This document shows positions 45,510 through 55,150 of a DNA stretch of 64,000 nt, piece after piece; position 1 is the first letter of the stretch, and each line of letters opens with the position of its first letter. The translations under genes were made by a program, and so were the position numbers. Origin of the DNA: Arachidicoccus soli (GTDB lineage Bacteria; Bacteroidota; Bacteroidia; Chitinophagales; Chitinophagaceae); NCBI RefSeq assembly GCF_003600625.1, contig NZ_CP032489.1, forward strand, positions 2,232,001-2,296,000, read 5' to 3'. Under the pieces are notes generated by a model, which made no database searches, had not been told where the DNA came from, and was given only the letters and a program-made list of their open reading frames with translations.

Positions 45510-45983
45510 CTATTTTGAGTAAATACTATTTTTTACCACCTCTGGCAAGAACATCCCAGCGTCGCCACCGTTACGTATAACGTCGCGTACAAGTGTAGAA
45601 GCTACACTTGAATATTGAGGCAAACAAGTAAGAAATATGGTTTCGATAGAACTATCGAGGCTACGATTCATATCGGCAATTGTTTTTTCATATTCAAAAT
45701 CGCTTACAAAACGAATCCCTCGAATAACATATTTAGCATCTATTTCTTTACAAAAGTTTACAGTTAAACCTTCATAAACACGAGCTTCTACACGTGCATC
45801 ATTTTTATATATTTCCTTAATCCATTCGATACGTTGCGCTTCAGAATACATTGGCTGTTTGTTCACATTTGTACCGATGCCAATAATAATCTTATCGAAC
45901 AAATCCAAGGATCGATTTACAATATCTACGTGTCCTAAAGTAATCGGGTCAAATGTTCCGGGGAATAAAGCAAAGCGCGACAT
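45510..45983 (-). CDS. coaD: Phosphopantetheine adenylyltransferase
   Basis: Penultimate step of coenzyme A synthesis: adenylylates 4'-phosphopantetheine. Nucleotidyltransferase superfamily with GTFDPITLGHVDIV (HxGH) near the N-terminus and YSSVASTLVRDVIRNGG (ISSTxxR motif) near the end; RGIRFVSDFEYE is the substrate loop. 157 residues, normal length. It is upstream of the B12 riboswitch on the same strand. About 185 bases separate it from pyrB. Confidence 0.95.
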   Translation of the reverse strand: MSRFALFPGTFDPITLGHVDIVNRSLDLFDKIIIGIGTNVNKQPMYSEAQRIEWIKEIYKNDARVEARVYEGLTVNFCKEIDAKYVIRGIRFVSDFEYEKTIADMNRSLDSSIETIFLTCLPQYSSVASTLVRDVIRNGGDAGMFLPEVVKNSIYSK

Positions 45984-46094
45984 GAGATTTTTTTTGGTTA
46001 CACGAATTAAAGCAAATTACACGAACCGAAGTTCGACAAAGTCAATTGTTTTTGAATATTGAATAATCAATTACAAATTTTGAATTGCAGCCTA

Positions 46095-46160
46095 AAAATT
46101 GCAATCTACAACCTGGAACTTATAACCTGCAACCTGAAACCTGCAACTTACAACCTGCTC
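46095..46160. repeat. Degenerate ACCTG-rich short repeats
   Basis: In the coaD-pyrB gap the motif AACCTG or CAACTT recurs about every 8 to 12 bases: AACCTGGAAC, AACCTGCAAC, CCTGAAAC, CCTGCAAC, CAACCTGC. The pattern is imperfect and about 65 bases long. It is a simple-sequence array of unknown purpose. Confidence 0.55.
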
Positions 46161-46168
46161 CCATTCAT

Positions 46169-47092
46169 TTAATTCTTTCCGGAAAGCAAATACAGGGCCG
46201 CCATTCTTACTGCTACACCATTTTCTACCTGATTTAAAATAATTGAGAATGGACCATCAGCGACATCGCTATCCAATTCAACCCCTCTGTTTATAGGCCC
46301 CGGATGCATTATGACGATTTCTTTATTTAAACTTTCCAGTAATTTTTTATTGATACCATAGGCCAGGTTGTATTCTCTCAAAGAAGAAAACAAAGGCTGG
46401 TTTTGTCTTTCCAATTGTATACGTAAAACATTGGCCACTTCGCACCATTCCAAAGCTTTTTTCACATTGTATTCAACACGCACATCCAGGGCTTGTTGTA
46501 AATATTTGGGTATCAATGTTGGCGGTCCGGCCACCATTACTTCGGCTCCCATTTTCTTCAGTAAATAGATATTACTCAAAGCAACACGGCTATGCATCAC
46601 ATCTCCGACAATTGCCACTTTTAATCCTTCTATTTCCCCCAATTTCTCTTTCATCGAGAAAGCATCGAGCAAGGCCTGTGTAGGATGTTCATTAATACCA
46701 TCTCCCGCATTGATGATTGCCGCATTGATATGTTTCGCTAAAAAGTGTGGCGCACCACTCGCACTATGTCGCATAACTACCATGTCCACTTTCATACTTA
46801 AAATATTGTTGACAGTATCAAGTAGGGTCTCTCCTTTCTTTACAGAAGAAGCTGTTGCAGAGAAATTCAAGACATCGGCAGACAATCTTTTTTCCGCTAG
46901 CTCAAAAGACATACGTGTACGTGTCGAATTTTCAAAAAACAGATTGACAATGGTAATATCTCTGAGTGAAGGAACCTTTTTTACCGGACGTTGTAAAACT
47001 TCTTTGAATTGAGCAGCAGTAGAAAGAATCAATTGAATATCTTCCTTTGTTAAATCTTTAATGCCTAACAGGTGTGGAGTAGAAAGTGTCAT
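46169..47092 (-). CDS. pyrB: Aspartate carbamoyltransferase catalytic subunit
   Basis: Committed step of pyrimidine synthesis: carbamoyl phosphate plus aspartate to carbamoyl aspartate. Carbamoyl-phosphate loop FFENSTRTRMSFELAE, the SVKKGETLLDT loop with the active-site Lys, ADMVVMRH-like MVVMRHSASG, EHPTQALLDAF, and the aspartate domain motif MHPGPINRGVELDSDVADG. 307 residues, normal. No pyrI regulatory subunit is next to it. The start MTLSTPHLLG is supported by the domain start. Confidence 0.95.
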   Translation of the reverse strand: MTLSTPHLLGIKDLTKEDIQLILSTAAQFKEVLQRPVKKVPSLRDITIVNLFFENSTRTRMSFELAEKRLSADVLNFSATASSVKKGETLLDTVNNILSMKVDMVVMRHSASGAPHFLAKHINAAIINAGDGINEHPTQALLDAFSMKEKLGEIEGLKVAIVGDVMHSRVALSNIYLLKKMGAEVMVAGPPTLIPKYLQQALDVRVEYNVKKALEWCEVANVLRIQLERQNQPLFSSLREYNLAYGINKKLLESLNKEIVIMHPGPINRGVELDSDVADGPFSIILNQVENGVAVRMAALYLLSGKN

Positions 47093-47163
47093 TAAAAAAC
47101 GAAGTTAATAGTTTTTTTTATGTATCAACTCTTTTTGGATAAAAATCTTATTGACTATTTACT

Positions 47164-47198
47164 TATAAAAAAAACCACCTATTCACATAGATGGTTTT
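47164..47198 (-). terminator. Intrinsic terminator of rpoD
   Basis: A 12-bp hairpin AAAACCA-x-CTAT / ATAG-x-TGGTTTT (one G-U wobble on the minus-strand RNA, loop of 4) follows the rpoD stop by about 18 bases and runs into eight T on the minus strand. Confidence 0.85.
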
Positions 47199-47215
47199 AA
47201 TTTTTGTAGGAAAAA

Positions 47216-48073
47216 TTATCCTAAATAAGATTTGAGAGAACCGCTGTAGCGTGCTTTCTGCAAGCGTTTGATAGCCCTTTCTTTAATTTGACGAATGCGT
47301 TCTTTTGTCAAATCGTATTTTTGTCCAATTTGCTCAATGGTAATGCCATTTTCGCCTTCAAGTCCAAAATACGCATTTACAATTTCTGCCTCACGTGGGC
47401 TCAAGGATTTAAGCACACGGCGAATTTCTTCGCGCAACGAATCTTTCATCACGTTATCATCTGTATCATCTGCGCCTTCTAAAAGGTCACCCATTGCGAC
47501 ATCTTCTGCTTCGTGTACCGGAGCATCTAAAGATGTGTGACGAGTGTTGCTTTGAAAGATGTTGTTGATTTCCGTTTCGCTCATTTCAAGAATGCTAGCC
47601 AATTCTTCGGTACTTGGTTCGCGTTCGTGTTCTTGCTCAAAAGCCATGTAGGCTTTATTCGCTTTGTTATAGGTGCCAATTTTGTTTTGAGGCAAGCGGA
47701 CAAGTCTGCCCTGCTCTGCCAACGCTTGTAATATAGACTGGCGAATCCACCATACAGCGTAAGAAATGAATTTGAAACCTTTGGTTTCGTCAAAGCGTTG
47801 CGCCGCTTTGATTAAGCCGAGGTTGCCCTCGTTGATTAAATCGCTAAGAGATAACCCTTGGTGCTGGTACTGCTTAGCCACAGATACAACAAAACGCAAA
47901 TTTGATTGCACCAATTTGTCTAAAGCCCGTTGATCACCCATCTTAATCCGCTGAGCAAGTGTAGTTTCTTCTTCAGGTGTAATCATTGAAATTTTTGAAA
48001 TCTCCTGAAGATACTTCTCCACCGCTTGTGAATCACGGTTGGTAATCTGTGTGGCAATTTTAAGCTGCCTCAT
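47216..48073 (-). CDS. rpoD: Primary RNA polymerase sigma factor (sigma-70, RpoD)
   Basis: The short 285-residue vegetative sigma factor of Bacteroidota. Region 1.2-2.1 begins DSQAVEKYLQEISKI; region 2 has DLINEGNLGLIKAAQRFDETKGFKF and the core -10-binding YAVWWIRQSILQAL; region 3 begins PQNKIGTYNKANKAY; region 4 has the HTH with LSPREAEIVNAYFG, TIEQIGQKYDLTKERIRQIKERA. It recognises the TTTG / TAnnTTTG promoters noted elsewhere in this window. A clear terminator follows. Confidence 0.96.
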   Translation of the reverse strand: MRQLKIATQITNRDSQAVEKYLQEISKISMITPEEETTLAQRIKMGDQRALDKLVQSNLRFVVSVAKQYQHQGLSLSDLINEGNLGLIKAAQRFDETKGFKFISYAVWWIRQSILQALAEQGRLVRLPQNKIGTYNKANKAYMAFEQEHEREPSTEELASILEMSETEINNIFQSNTRHTSLDAPVHEAEDVAMGDLLEGADDTDDNVMKDSLREEIRRVLKSLSPREAEIVNAYFGLEGENGITIEQIGQKYDLTKERIRQIKERAIKRLQKARYSGSLKSYLG

Positions 48074-48261
48074 AATGAATGGCTTTAATTAAAATAAAAT
48101 ATTCTGTTCTGCTATTACTATTCAAATTTATCGGAAATATTTGGTTTTCGATAAACTATTTTCCCCAAACAGCGCGCAAAGGTACATAAAATCTATCATT
48201 TAACGTAATATTTTACATACTACTTAAATCCATGGTCGAATAAAGTGGTAAAATAACCCAC

Positions 48262-48945
48262 TTATTTTACTGCCAGGATATTCAAATGAAACTCTATTTC
48301 CTTGCTGATGATTCTATCTTTAATGCTATTTTCCGAACCGTAGTTGATACCCCATTTTGTCCGATCGATATTAAAATCGGCTTCTGCCATCAGTTTATTT
48401 CCTTCAATGGAAATCTTCGCAGGGAATTCTATTCCCTTCGTAATCCCCTTAATAGTAAGATTACCGGAAATCATATTATTGGCCTGCTTAAAAACAACCT
48501 GAGCAGTGTCTACTCCTTCTTTTATTCCAGTAATTTCAAATTTAGACGTAGGGAAAGAATCGGTAGCGAAAAAATCGGATGAAGATAAATGAGCCTTCAA
48601 CTTCTCACTACTTTCTGCATCCGCTAATTGAGGCTGAATACTTTGCATATTAAAAACAAACACACCGCCCACCACTTTTCCGGCATCCACTTGTACATTC
48701 CCGTTTGCTAAATTAATCGTTCCCGAATTGGAACTGCCCACTAACTTAGAACCTGTCCAATGGATTTTGCTTGTTGATGTATCTACAGTATAGTTCGTTC
48801 CTATAACTGAAAGCTTAACTACTTTTGGTGCAGATGTGTCGGCTCCGTCTGACTTAGGAGCATTGTTGCAGGATGTTGCTACTAAAAATGTAGAACCTAC
48901 AATTAAATAAGATAAAAATTTCAAGTTGGTAAAGTTTAAATGCAA
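48262..48945 (-). CDS. YceI-family lipoprotein
   Basis: A 227-residue lipoprotein (lipobox TFLVATSC, Cys about residue 26) with a YceI domain: YTVDTSTSKIHWTGSKLV at the domain start, then FNMQSIQPQL, LSSSDFFATDSFPTSKFEITG, and the late EADFNIDRTKWGINYGS. YceI proteins form a lipocalin-like barrel that binds isoprenoids or fatty amides. Here a sugar- or quinone-like ligand cannot be assigned. It is transcribed alone. Confidence 0.92.
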   Translation of the reverse strand: MHLNFTNLKFLSYLIVGSTFLVATSCNNAPKSDGADTSAPKVVKLSVIGTNYTVDTSTSKIHWTGSKLVGSSNSGTINLANGNVQVDAGKVVGGVFVFNMQSIQPQLADAESSEKLKAHLSSSDFFATDSFPTSKFEITGIKEGVDTAQVVFKQANNMISGNLTIKGITKGIEFPAKISIEGNKLMAEADFNIDRTKWGINYGSENSIKDRIISKEIEFHLNILAVK

Positions 48946-49072
48946 ACATAATAATATTAACAGTAAAACCTTGTTAGGTAGTTCTTAAAAAAAATCAACA
49001 CTTTTTTTGCCATACGGCTTATCTTTGTTCGGATTCAATTATTTTAGCTTTATAATCATTACTCAATATATT

Positions 49073-50734
49073 ATGCTACCAAAAATCAACCCTACTACAA
49101 CACAAGCCTGGATTTTGTTGAAAAAACATTTCGATGAAGAAATGAATCATATTCACATTAAAGATTTATTTAAAAAAGAAGAAGACCGATTCCATCAATT
49201 CTCTTTATGGTTTAATGATATTCTTTTTGACTATTCTAAAAACATTATCTCACATAAGACACTTAATCTATTACTTGGGTTAGCGGAAGATTGCAAATTG
49301 AAAGAAGCCATTGCAGCAATGTTTGACGGAGAAAAAATTAATGAAACAGAAAACCGTGCCGTATTGCATACCGCTTTACGCAATTTTTCAGGCAATCCAG
49401 TATTCTTGGATGGGGAAGATATCATGCCCGATGTAAGAAGGGTTCAGCAGCAAATGAAATCCTTCGCAGAAAAAATTCATTCCGGCAAATGGAAAGGTTA
49501 TACAGGTAAAAAAATAAAATATATTGTCAATATTGGCATTGGCGGTAGTGACCTCGGTCCTGTAATGGTCACAGAAGCATTAAAACCCTATTGGATAGAG
49601 GGCATCCAGCCCTATTTTGTGAGCAATGTGGATGGCACCCATATCGCTGAAACTTTAAAAAAAGTAACGCCTGAAGAAACCTTGTTTTTGATTGCATCTA
49701 AGACTTTCACCACACAAGAAACAATGACCAACGCACACACAGCACGCGAATGGTTCTTAAAATCGGCTAAGAATGAAAGTGAAATAGCCAAGCATTTTGT
49801 GGCATTGAGTACGAATGAAAAAGAGGTGACTAAATTTGGCATTGACCCTAAAAACATGTTTGAATTTTGGGATTGGGTTGGAGGAAGATATTCACTTTGG
49901 AGTGCCATCGGTTTATCTATCGTTTTAACGGTAGGTTATGAAAATTTTGAACAGTTATTGCGCGGAGCTTACCATACCGATGAGTATTTTAAGACTGAAA
50001 AATTAGATAAAAATATCCCTGTAATAATGGCGCTGATTGGTTTATGGTATACAAATTTCTTCGGCACACAAACAGAAGTGATACTACCCTATGATCAATA
50101 CATGCACCGTTTTAGCGCCTATTTCCAACAAGGAAATATGGAAAGTAACGGCAAAAGCGTAGACAGAAAAGGAGCCGGTGTCTCTTATAGTACAGGTCCG
50201 GTGATCTGGGGCGAACCTGGGACAAACGGACAACATGCCTTTTATCAATTAATCCACCAAGGTACTGTGATTATCCCGGCTGACTTTATAGCTCCAGCAA
50301 TTAGTCATAACCCTATTGGGGATCATCACAATAAATTGTTGAGTAACTTCTTTGCACAAACAGAAGCCCTAATGAATGGGAAAACAGAGGAAGTGGTGAA
50401 AGCAGAATTGGAGCAGCAAGGTAAATCTGCCGAAGAGATAAAGAAAATTACCCCCTTCAAAGTTTTTGAAGGCAACCGTCCGACAAACTCATTTTTACTA
50501 AAAGAGATTACACCATATAGTTTAGGTAGCTTAATTGCGCTTTATGAACATAAAATATTTACCCAGGGTATCATCTGGAATATCTTCAGTTTTGATCAAT
50601 GGGGTGTAGAGCTAGGCAAACAATTGGCCGGAAATATTTTACCCGAATTAGAAGATGATAAAACAGTTACCTCACACGATTCTTCTACAAATGGTTTAAT
50701 CAATGCCTATAAAAAATTAAGAAAAGAAGCATAA
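49073..50734 (+). CDS. pgi: Glucose-6-phosphate isomerase
   Basis: Interconverts glucose-6-P and fructose-6-P. It has [28 protein letters not shown], the [20 protein letters not shown] signature, [18 protein letters not shown] with the active Glu and His, and the C-terminal [13 protein letters not shown]. From ATG at 49073 it is 553 residues; the longer frame from 49007 has an odd hydrophobic leader that is not in the family. It may be followed by the CAP gene on the same strand. Confidence 0.96.
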   Translation: MLPKINPTTTQAWILLKKHFDEEMNHIHIKDLFKKEEDRFHQFSLWFNDILFDYSKNIISHKTLNLLLGLAEDCKLKEAIAAMFDGEKINETENRAVLHTALRNFSGNPVFLDGEDIMPDVRRVQQQMKSFAEKIHSGKWKGYTGKKIKYIVNIGIGGSDLGPVMVTEALKPYWIEGIQPYFVSNVDGTHIAETLKKVTPEETLFLIASKTFTTQETMTNAHTAREWFLKSAKNESEIAKHFVALSTNEKEVTKFGIDPKNMFEFWDWVGGRYSLWSAIGLSIVLTVGYENFEQLLRGAYHTDEYFKTEKLDKNIPVIMALIGLWYTNFFGTQTEVILPYDQYMHRFSAYFQQGNMESNGKSVDRKGAGVSYSTGPVIWGEPGTNGQHAFYQLIHQGTVIIPADFIAPAISHNPIGDHHNKLLSNFFAQTEALMNGKTEEVVKAELEQQGKSAEEIKKITPFKVFEGNRPTNSFLLKEITPYSLGSLIALYEHKIFTQGIIWNIFSFDQWGVELGKQLAGNILPELEDDKTVTSHDSSTNGLINAYKKLRKEA

Positions 50735-50800
50735 ATATAACTTGTGGCAAGCTATTTGAAACAAAATGATATATTTTCTTCAAATAGCTTTTTACATAGC

Positions 50801-51265
50801 ATGAAAAAACAATTCCGTCTTGGCTTCTTATTGAGTATCACCCTTTTAATAATGTTACCTCTGGTCTCCCGGGCGAAAGACCACTCTATTGAAAAGGATA
50901 TCCTTTACTATACTAATCAATTTCGAAGATCACATGGACTCCAACCATTAAAAATGGTGCGTTTTATTAATGATATAGCAGCGGATCATAGTAGGGACAT
51001 GGCAAGGAAAAGAGTGGGATTCGGCCATAGAGGGTTTAATAAAAGAACAGATTTGTTAAAAGAGAAATATGGAAATATTGCCACAGGAGAAAATGTAGCC
51101 TATGGCAAGATTTCTGGTAAAGAGGTCGTAGACATATGGATAAATAGTCCTCCTCACCGAAAGAATCTTTTGGGGAACTATAATTTAGTGGGAATCGGAG
51201 TGGCGGAGAATAATCAAGGGCTATTATTTTTTACACAATTGTTTGCAAGAGTTCCGGGGAAGTAA
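50801..51265 (+). CDS. Secreted CAP-domain protein (SCP/PR-1 family)
   Basis: A 154-residue secreted protein of the CAP superfamily. The signal peptide (MKKQFRLGFLLSITLLIMLPLVSRA) precedes YTNQFRRSHGLQPL, DHSRDMARKRVGFGHRG with the first His, GENVAYG, WINSPPHRKNLLGNYNLVGIG with the second His. Two His and a Glu form the CAP cavity. The function of bacterial CAP proteins is not firmly known. I use the ATG at 50801 with its clear leader, not the upstream in-frame start at 50744. Confidence 0.9.
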   Translation: MKKQFRLGFLLSITLLIMLPLVSRAKDHSIEKDILYYTNQFRRSHGLQPLKMVRFINDIAADHSRDMARKRVGFGHRGFNKRTDLLKEKYGNIATGENVAYGKISGKEVVDIWINSPPHRKNLLGNYNLVGIGVAENNQGLLFFTQLFARVPGK

Positions 51266-51303
51266 GTTTAGCAAATATTTTTCCGAGTCTCAGACAGATT
51301 TAG

Positions 51304-51466
51304 TACCTTTGCGCACTTGTATAATGATGCCGTAACATCATTTAGTCGCCCCGTAAGGCCACGACAGAATGAATGTGGGCTATTAAATTTAATTAATAAG
51401 CACACGAAACCTCCTTCTCAAAAATATCGAAGACCAGGTTTAGTCTGAAAAACATTGTAAAACAAT
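51304..51466 (+). promoter_or_regulatory. queA promoter and structured 5' leader with paired CCGTAA-loop hairpins
   Basis: A -7 box TACCTTTG at 51304-51311 predicts a start near 51317 and a leader of about 150 bases, long for this genome. Two hairpins share the same hexaloop: ATGATG-CCGTAA-CATCAT (51324-51341) and GTC-GCC-CCGTAA-GGC-(CAC)-GAC (51345-51365). I do not recognise a named RNA family. The repeated loop suggests a regulatory or protein-binding RNA. Confidence 0.5.
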
Positions 51467-52516
51467 ATGAAGTTATCCCAATTTCGCTTTGACCTTCCCC
51501 TGAACCTAATTGCCCAAAACCCTAGTAAACGCCGTGAAGACAGTCGTCTTATGGTTGTAGAACGCAAGACCGGACGCATTGAACACAAAACATTCAAAGA
51601 TGTCTTGGACTATTTTGACGACAAAGATGTTTTTGTAGTGAATAACACAAAGGTCTTTCCGGCACGCATGTATGGTCGCAAAGAAAAAACAGGCGCAAAA
51701 ATAGAAGTATTTCTACTTCGTGAATTAAATAGACAAAACAGACTTTGGGATGTAATTGTAGACCCGGCAAGAAAAATACGTGTGGGTAATAAATTGTATT
51801 TTGGTGAAAATGACGAATTAGTTGCTGAAGTCATAGACAACACGACAAGCCGTGGCAGGACAATCCGATTTTTATGGGATTCCGATGAGGCAAGTTTCAG
51901 AAAAATGCTTGAATTCATGGGGGAAACTCCGCTACCAAAATATATCAAGCGCAAACCGACAGAAGAAGATAAAGAACGTTATCAAACGGTGTATGCCAAA
52001 TATGAAGGTGCCGTTGCAGCCCCGACAGCAGGTATGCACTTCAGTAAGGAGCTTATCAAAAGATTGGAGATTCAGGGCATAAAATTCGCAGAACTGACGC
52101 TTCATACAAGTTTAGGCACTTTTAGACCTATTGAAGTAGAAGACCTCAGCAAACATAAGATGGATGCCGAATATTTTAGAATCGATGAAGAAACCTGTAA
52201 AATAGTTAATAAAGCCAAAGAAAACGGGCATCGTATTTGCTCTGTCGGTACTACAACCATGCGCGCGCTCGAAAGTAGTTTTACGGCGCAAAAATTGTTA
52301 AAACCGAATGAAGGATGGACAAATGTATTTATACATCCACCACATGAATTTAATATTGCAGATAGTTTAATCAGTAATTTTCATTTGCCTAAAACCGGTT
52401 TATTGATCATGGTTGCGGCATTTGCAGGTTATGATTTAGCTATGGAAGCCTACAAAGTAGCCATCAAAGAAAAGTACAATTTCTTTACTTATGGGGATGC
52501 TATGTTGGTAATTTAA
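51467..52516 (+). CDS. queA: S-adenosylmethionine:tRNA ribosyltransferase-isomerase
   Basis: Adds the epoxy-cyclopentane part of queuosine to tRNA from S-adenosylmethionine. Typical start [85 protein letters not shown] and the late [23 protein letters not shown]. 349 residues, full length. Its leader is unusually structured (see 51304). A terminator follows at 52538. Confidence 0.95.
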   Translation: MKLSQFRFDLPLNLIAQNPSKRREDSRLMVVERKTGRIEHKTFKDVLDYFDDKDVFVVNNTKVFPARMYGRKEKTGAKIEVFLLRELNRQNRLWDVIVDPARKIRVGNKLYFGENDELVAEVIDNTTSRGRTIRFLWDSDEASFRKMLEFMGETPLPKYIKRKPTEEDKERYQTVYAKYEGAVAAPTAGMHFSKELIKRLEIQGIKFAELTLHTSLGTFRPIEVEDLSKHKMDAEYFRIDEETCKIVNKAKENGHRICSVGTTTMRALESSFTAQKLLKPNEGWTNVFIHPPHEFNIADSLISNFHLPKTGLLIMVAAFAGYDLAMEAYKVAIKEKYNFFTYGDAMLVI

Positions 52517-52537
52517 GTAAATGCTACATTATAAAAG

Positions 52538-52569
52538 ATGAGGCATTTTAAAAAGTGTCTCATTTTTTA
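52538..52569 (+). terminator. Intrinsic terminator of queA
   Basis: Arms ATGAGGCA (52538-52545) and TGTCTCAT (52556-52563), with one G-U pair and a 10-base loop, are followed by six T. Confidence 0.8.
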
Positions 52570-52626
52570 TTTTATATACGTTTCTACAATGAAATATTTC
52601 TATAGCTAATTGAAAAGAGTGAACAT

Positions 52627-53385
52627 ATGCTTAATTTCTTATTTAAGAATACTAAAACAGATAACAATAATTGGAATTTTATTCAGACAGATATTCATTC
52701 ACATATCCTACCCGGCATTGATGATGGCGCCCCAAAAATAGAAGATAGTCTTGCTTTGATAGATGCTATGCGCAAAAATGGATTTAAGAAAATGGTCGCA
52801 ACGCCGCATGTAAGTGAAGACCTTTACCCGAATACAAAAGAAAAGATATTAGAACAAAGGGACTTTGTTCGTCAAAAAGTATTGGGATTTAACTGGGATA
52901 TTGAAATAGACGCAGCTGCGGAATATATGATTGATGAAGGATTTATTGCACTCACGGAAAGTAAAGAAAAGCTATTAGCTATATCAGACAATATTGTTTT
53001 AGTAGAAATGTCTTATTTAGTAGAATCTCCCTTCTTAAACAATGCATTGTTTGCCATGCAAGTACATGGTTATCAACCATTGCTGGCACATCCTGAGCGA
53101 TACAATTTTTATCATCATCATTTAGAAAAATATGATGAGCTTAAAGAAAGAGGTTGTCTTTTTCAATTAAACACGATTGCCTTATCCGGATATTATGGCA
53201 AAGGTGTGAAGAAAACGGCGGAATATTTATTAAGCAAAAATATGTATGATTACTGCGGCTCAGATATTCATCACTTACGACACGTAAAAGCATTAAATAG
53301 TATTTTAGAGATGAAAGCATTTCAACAAATTCAGCAATACCCTTTCTTAAATAATGCACTCTACTTAAGCAGAAATGCTGTATAA
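52627..53385 (+). CDS. CpsB/CapC-type tyrosine phosphatase (PHP superfamily)
   Basis: A 252-residue metal-dependent PHP-fold phosphatase used in capsule or exopolysaccharide regulation by removing phosphate from tyrosine kinases such as Wzc. Metal motifs are TDIHSHILPGIDDG (HxH then D), KKMVATPHV, EIDAAAEYM, AHPERY and CGSDIHHLR. No signal peptide, so cytoplasmic. It precedes, on the opposite strand, dTDP-sugar genes, consistent with an exopolysaccharide region. No kinase gene is visible nearby. Confidence 0.92.
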   Translation: MLNFLFKNTKTDNNNWNFIQTDIHSHILPGIDDGAPKIEDSLALIDAMRKNGFKKMVATPHVSEDLYPNTKEKILEQRDFVRQKVLGFNWDIEIDAAAEYMIDEGFIALTESKEKLLAISDNIVLVEMSYLVESPFLNNALFAMQVHGYQPLLAHPERYNFYHHHLEKYDELKERGCLFQLNTIALSGYYGKGVKKTAEYLLSKNMYDYCGSDIHHLRHVKALNSILEMKAFQQIQQYPFLNNALYLSRNAV

Positions 53386-53599
53386 CGCTTTCTTTAAAGA
53401 ATAAATAATGAATTGGCGACACTCCGCCCAATCTTTTGCAGTAGATAAAGATTTCTTGGCACTCTATAGCAGACAATATCCAATTTAACTATAAGGAACT
53501 AAATACATAAGCTTCTACTGCCTTGATATGATTTTGACAATACAGCTTCAGATGTTTTGCAGCTGCAACACGCATTCACCGCTTTCTTTGGGGAGCAGT

Positions 53600-54457
53600 T
53601 TATAAGAGTTTCAACAGGTACTCACCATAGCCGCTTTTCTGGAGTGGTTCGGCAATCTTTTGTAAGGCTGCTTTATCTATAAAATTCATCCGGTAAGCAA
53701 CTTCCTCAGGGCAACCTATCTTCAAACCTTGACGGCTTTCTATCACTTGTACAAACTGGGATGCCTGCATTAATGAATCATGTGTGCCTGTGTCCAACCA
53801 AGCTGTCCCACGGCTTAATACACCTACTTTCAGATTCTTTTGTTGCAAATACAGTTTGTTCACATCGGTAATCTCATACTCTCCTCTGTGGGATGGCGCT
53901 ATGTTCTTCGCTATTTCTACTACTGAATTATCATAAAAATACAAGCCGGGAACTGCATAGTTTGATTTGGGCTTTGCGGGTTTCTCTTCGATTGACAGGG
54001 CATTAAATTGCTCATCGAATTCTACCACCCCATATCTTTCCGGGTCGCTTACCTGATAGGCGAAAATAACAGCTCCATCCGGGTCATTATGACTCTGCAA
54101 TAGTTTTGCAAGACCACTGCCGTAAAAGATATTATCTCCTAGCACTAATGCTACTTTGTCTTTACCTATAAATGCTTCTCCTAACACAAAGGCTTGTGCT
54201 AAACCATTGGGCACTTCCTGAATGATATATTCAAAACGGCATCCCCATTGGCTTCCATCTCCGAGTAACCGGATAAAGCCTGCCTGGTCTTCTCTGGTGG
54301 TGATGATTAATATTTCGTTTATGCCTGTCATCATCAGCACAGAAATGGGGTAATAAATCATCGGCTTATCGTAAATAGGCATGAGTTGTTTGCTGATGCC
54401 CATGGTGATGGGGTATAATCTTGTGCCTGAGCCGCCGGCTAATACGATTCCTTTCAT
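53600..54457 (-). CDS. rfbA: Glucose-1-phosphate thymidylyltransferase
   Basis: Makes dTDP-glucose from dTTP and glucose-1-P. Nucleotidyltransferase start [25 protein letters not shown]-type (GGSGTRLYP at 7-15), [36 protein letters not shown] and the late [16 protein letters not shown]. 285 residues, normal. It is the last gene of rfbB-rfbC-rfbA on the minus strand. rfbD is not adjacent. Confidence 0.95.
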   Translation of the reverse strand: MKGIVLAGGSGTRLYPITMGISKQLMPIYDKPMIYYPISVLMMTGINEILIITTREDQAGFIRLLGDGSQWGCRFEYIIQEVPNGLAQAFVLGEAFIGKDKVALVLGDNIFYGSGLAKLLQSHNDPDGAVIFAYQVSDPERYGVVEFDEQFNALSIEEKPAKPKSNYAVPGLYFYDNSVVEIAKNIAPSHRGEYEITDVNKLYLQQKNLKVGVLSRGTAWLDTGTHDSLMQASQFVQVIESRQGLKIGCPEEVAYRMNFIDKAALQKIAEPLQKSGYGEYLLKLL

Positions 54458-54586
54458 CCGAATATTTTTAGTTTTTTTTATTGTTAAAGGAAGCCTCGCT
54501 TATACATTTCTCTATGTGAGAATATTTATCGCGCCTGGTTTCATTTATGTATGGTTCTAATGGATAAATTGGTGTGTTTTGACATT

Positions 54587-55117
54587 TTACAAATTCGGCA
54601 AGATTAAATCTTTCTCCGATAATATCATTTTGTCTTCCGGGACCTGCCAGTCGATATGCAAAGTTTTATCATTGTAGATAATACCGCCTTCGGATGCTTT
54701 ATTGTAATAATTGTCGCACTTATAACTAAATATTGCTGTATCACTAATTACCGAAAATCCGTGTGCAAAGCCTCTTGGAATATAGAGTTGCAGATTATTC
54801 TCTTCTGATAATTCTACACCACACCATTGTCCATATGTCGAAGATTCTTTTCTTAGATCTACTGCTATGTCCAATACCCTACCCTGGATCACCCGTACTA
54901 ATTTCGCTTGTGCATTTTCTCCTTTCTGAAAATGTAATCCTCTCACTGTTCCGTAGGAGGATAAAGATTGGTTGTCTTGTACGAATGCGATCTTCTCTCC
55001 AATTATTTCTTCAAAAGATTGCTGGTTATAGCTCTCAAAAAAATAGCCTCTGTCGTCTTTAAAGACTTTCGGCTGGATGGTAAAGCAGCCTTTTAATATG
55101 GTTTCTGTTATGATCAT
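54587..55117 (-). CDS. rfbC: dTDP-4-dehydrorhamnose 3,5-epimerase
   Basis: Cupin-fold epimerase acting on dTDP-4-keto-6-deoxyglucose. Family motifs: FKDDRGYFFESYNQQ, QDNQSLSSYGTVRGLHFQKG with the catalytic His, VRVIQGRVLDIAVDLR, IPRGFAHGFSVISD and SYKCDNYYN with the catalytic Tyr. 176 residues. It sits 33 bases after rfbB and about 130 before rfbA. In a normal rhamnose pathway RfbD would follow. Confidence 0.94.
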   Translation of the reverse strand: MIITETILKGCFTIQPKVFKDDRGYFFESYNQQSFEEIIGEKIAFVQDNQSLSSYGTVRGLHFQKGENAQAKLVRVIQGRVLDIAVDLRKESSTYGQWCGVELSEENNLQLYIPRGFAHGFSVISDTAIFSYKCDNYYNKASEGGIIYNDKTLHIDWQVPEDKMILSEKDLILPNL

Positions 55118-55150
55118 TTCTTTTGTCTGTTATCCGTTGTCTGTAACCAC

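Noticed and set aside
53141-53476. 111-codon minus-strand frame at the end of the cpsB-like gene
   Set aside because: Mostly antisense to a well-supported gene and without a recognisable domain.
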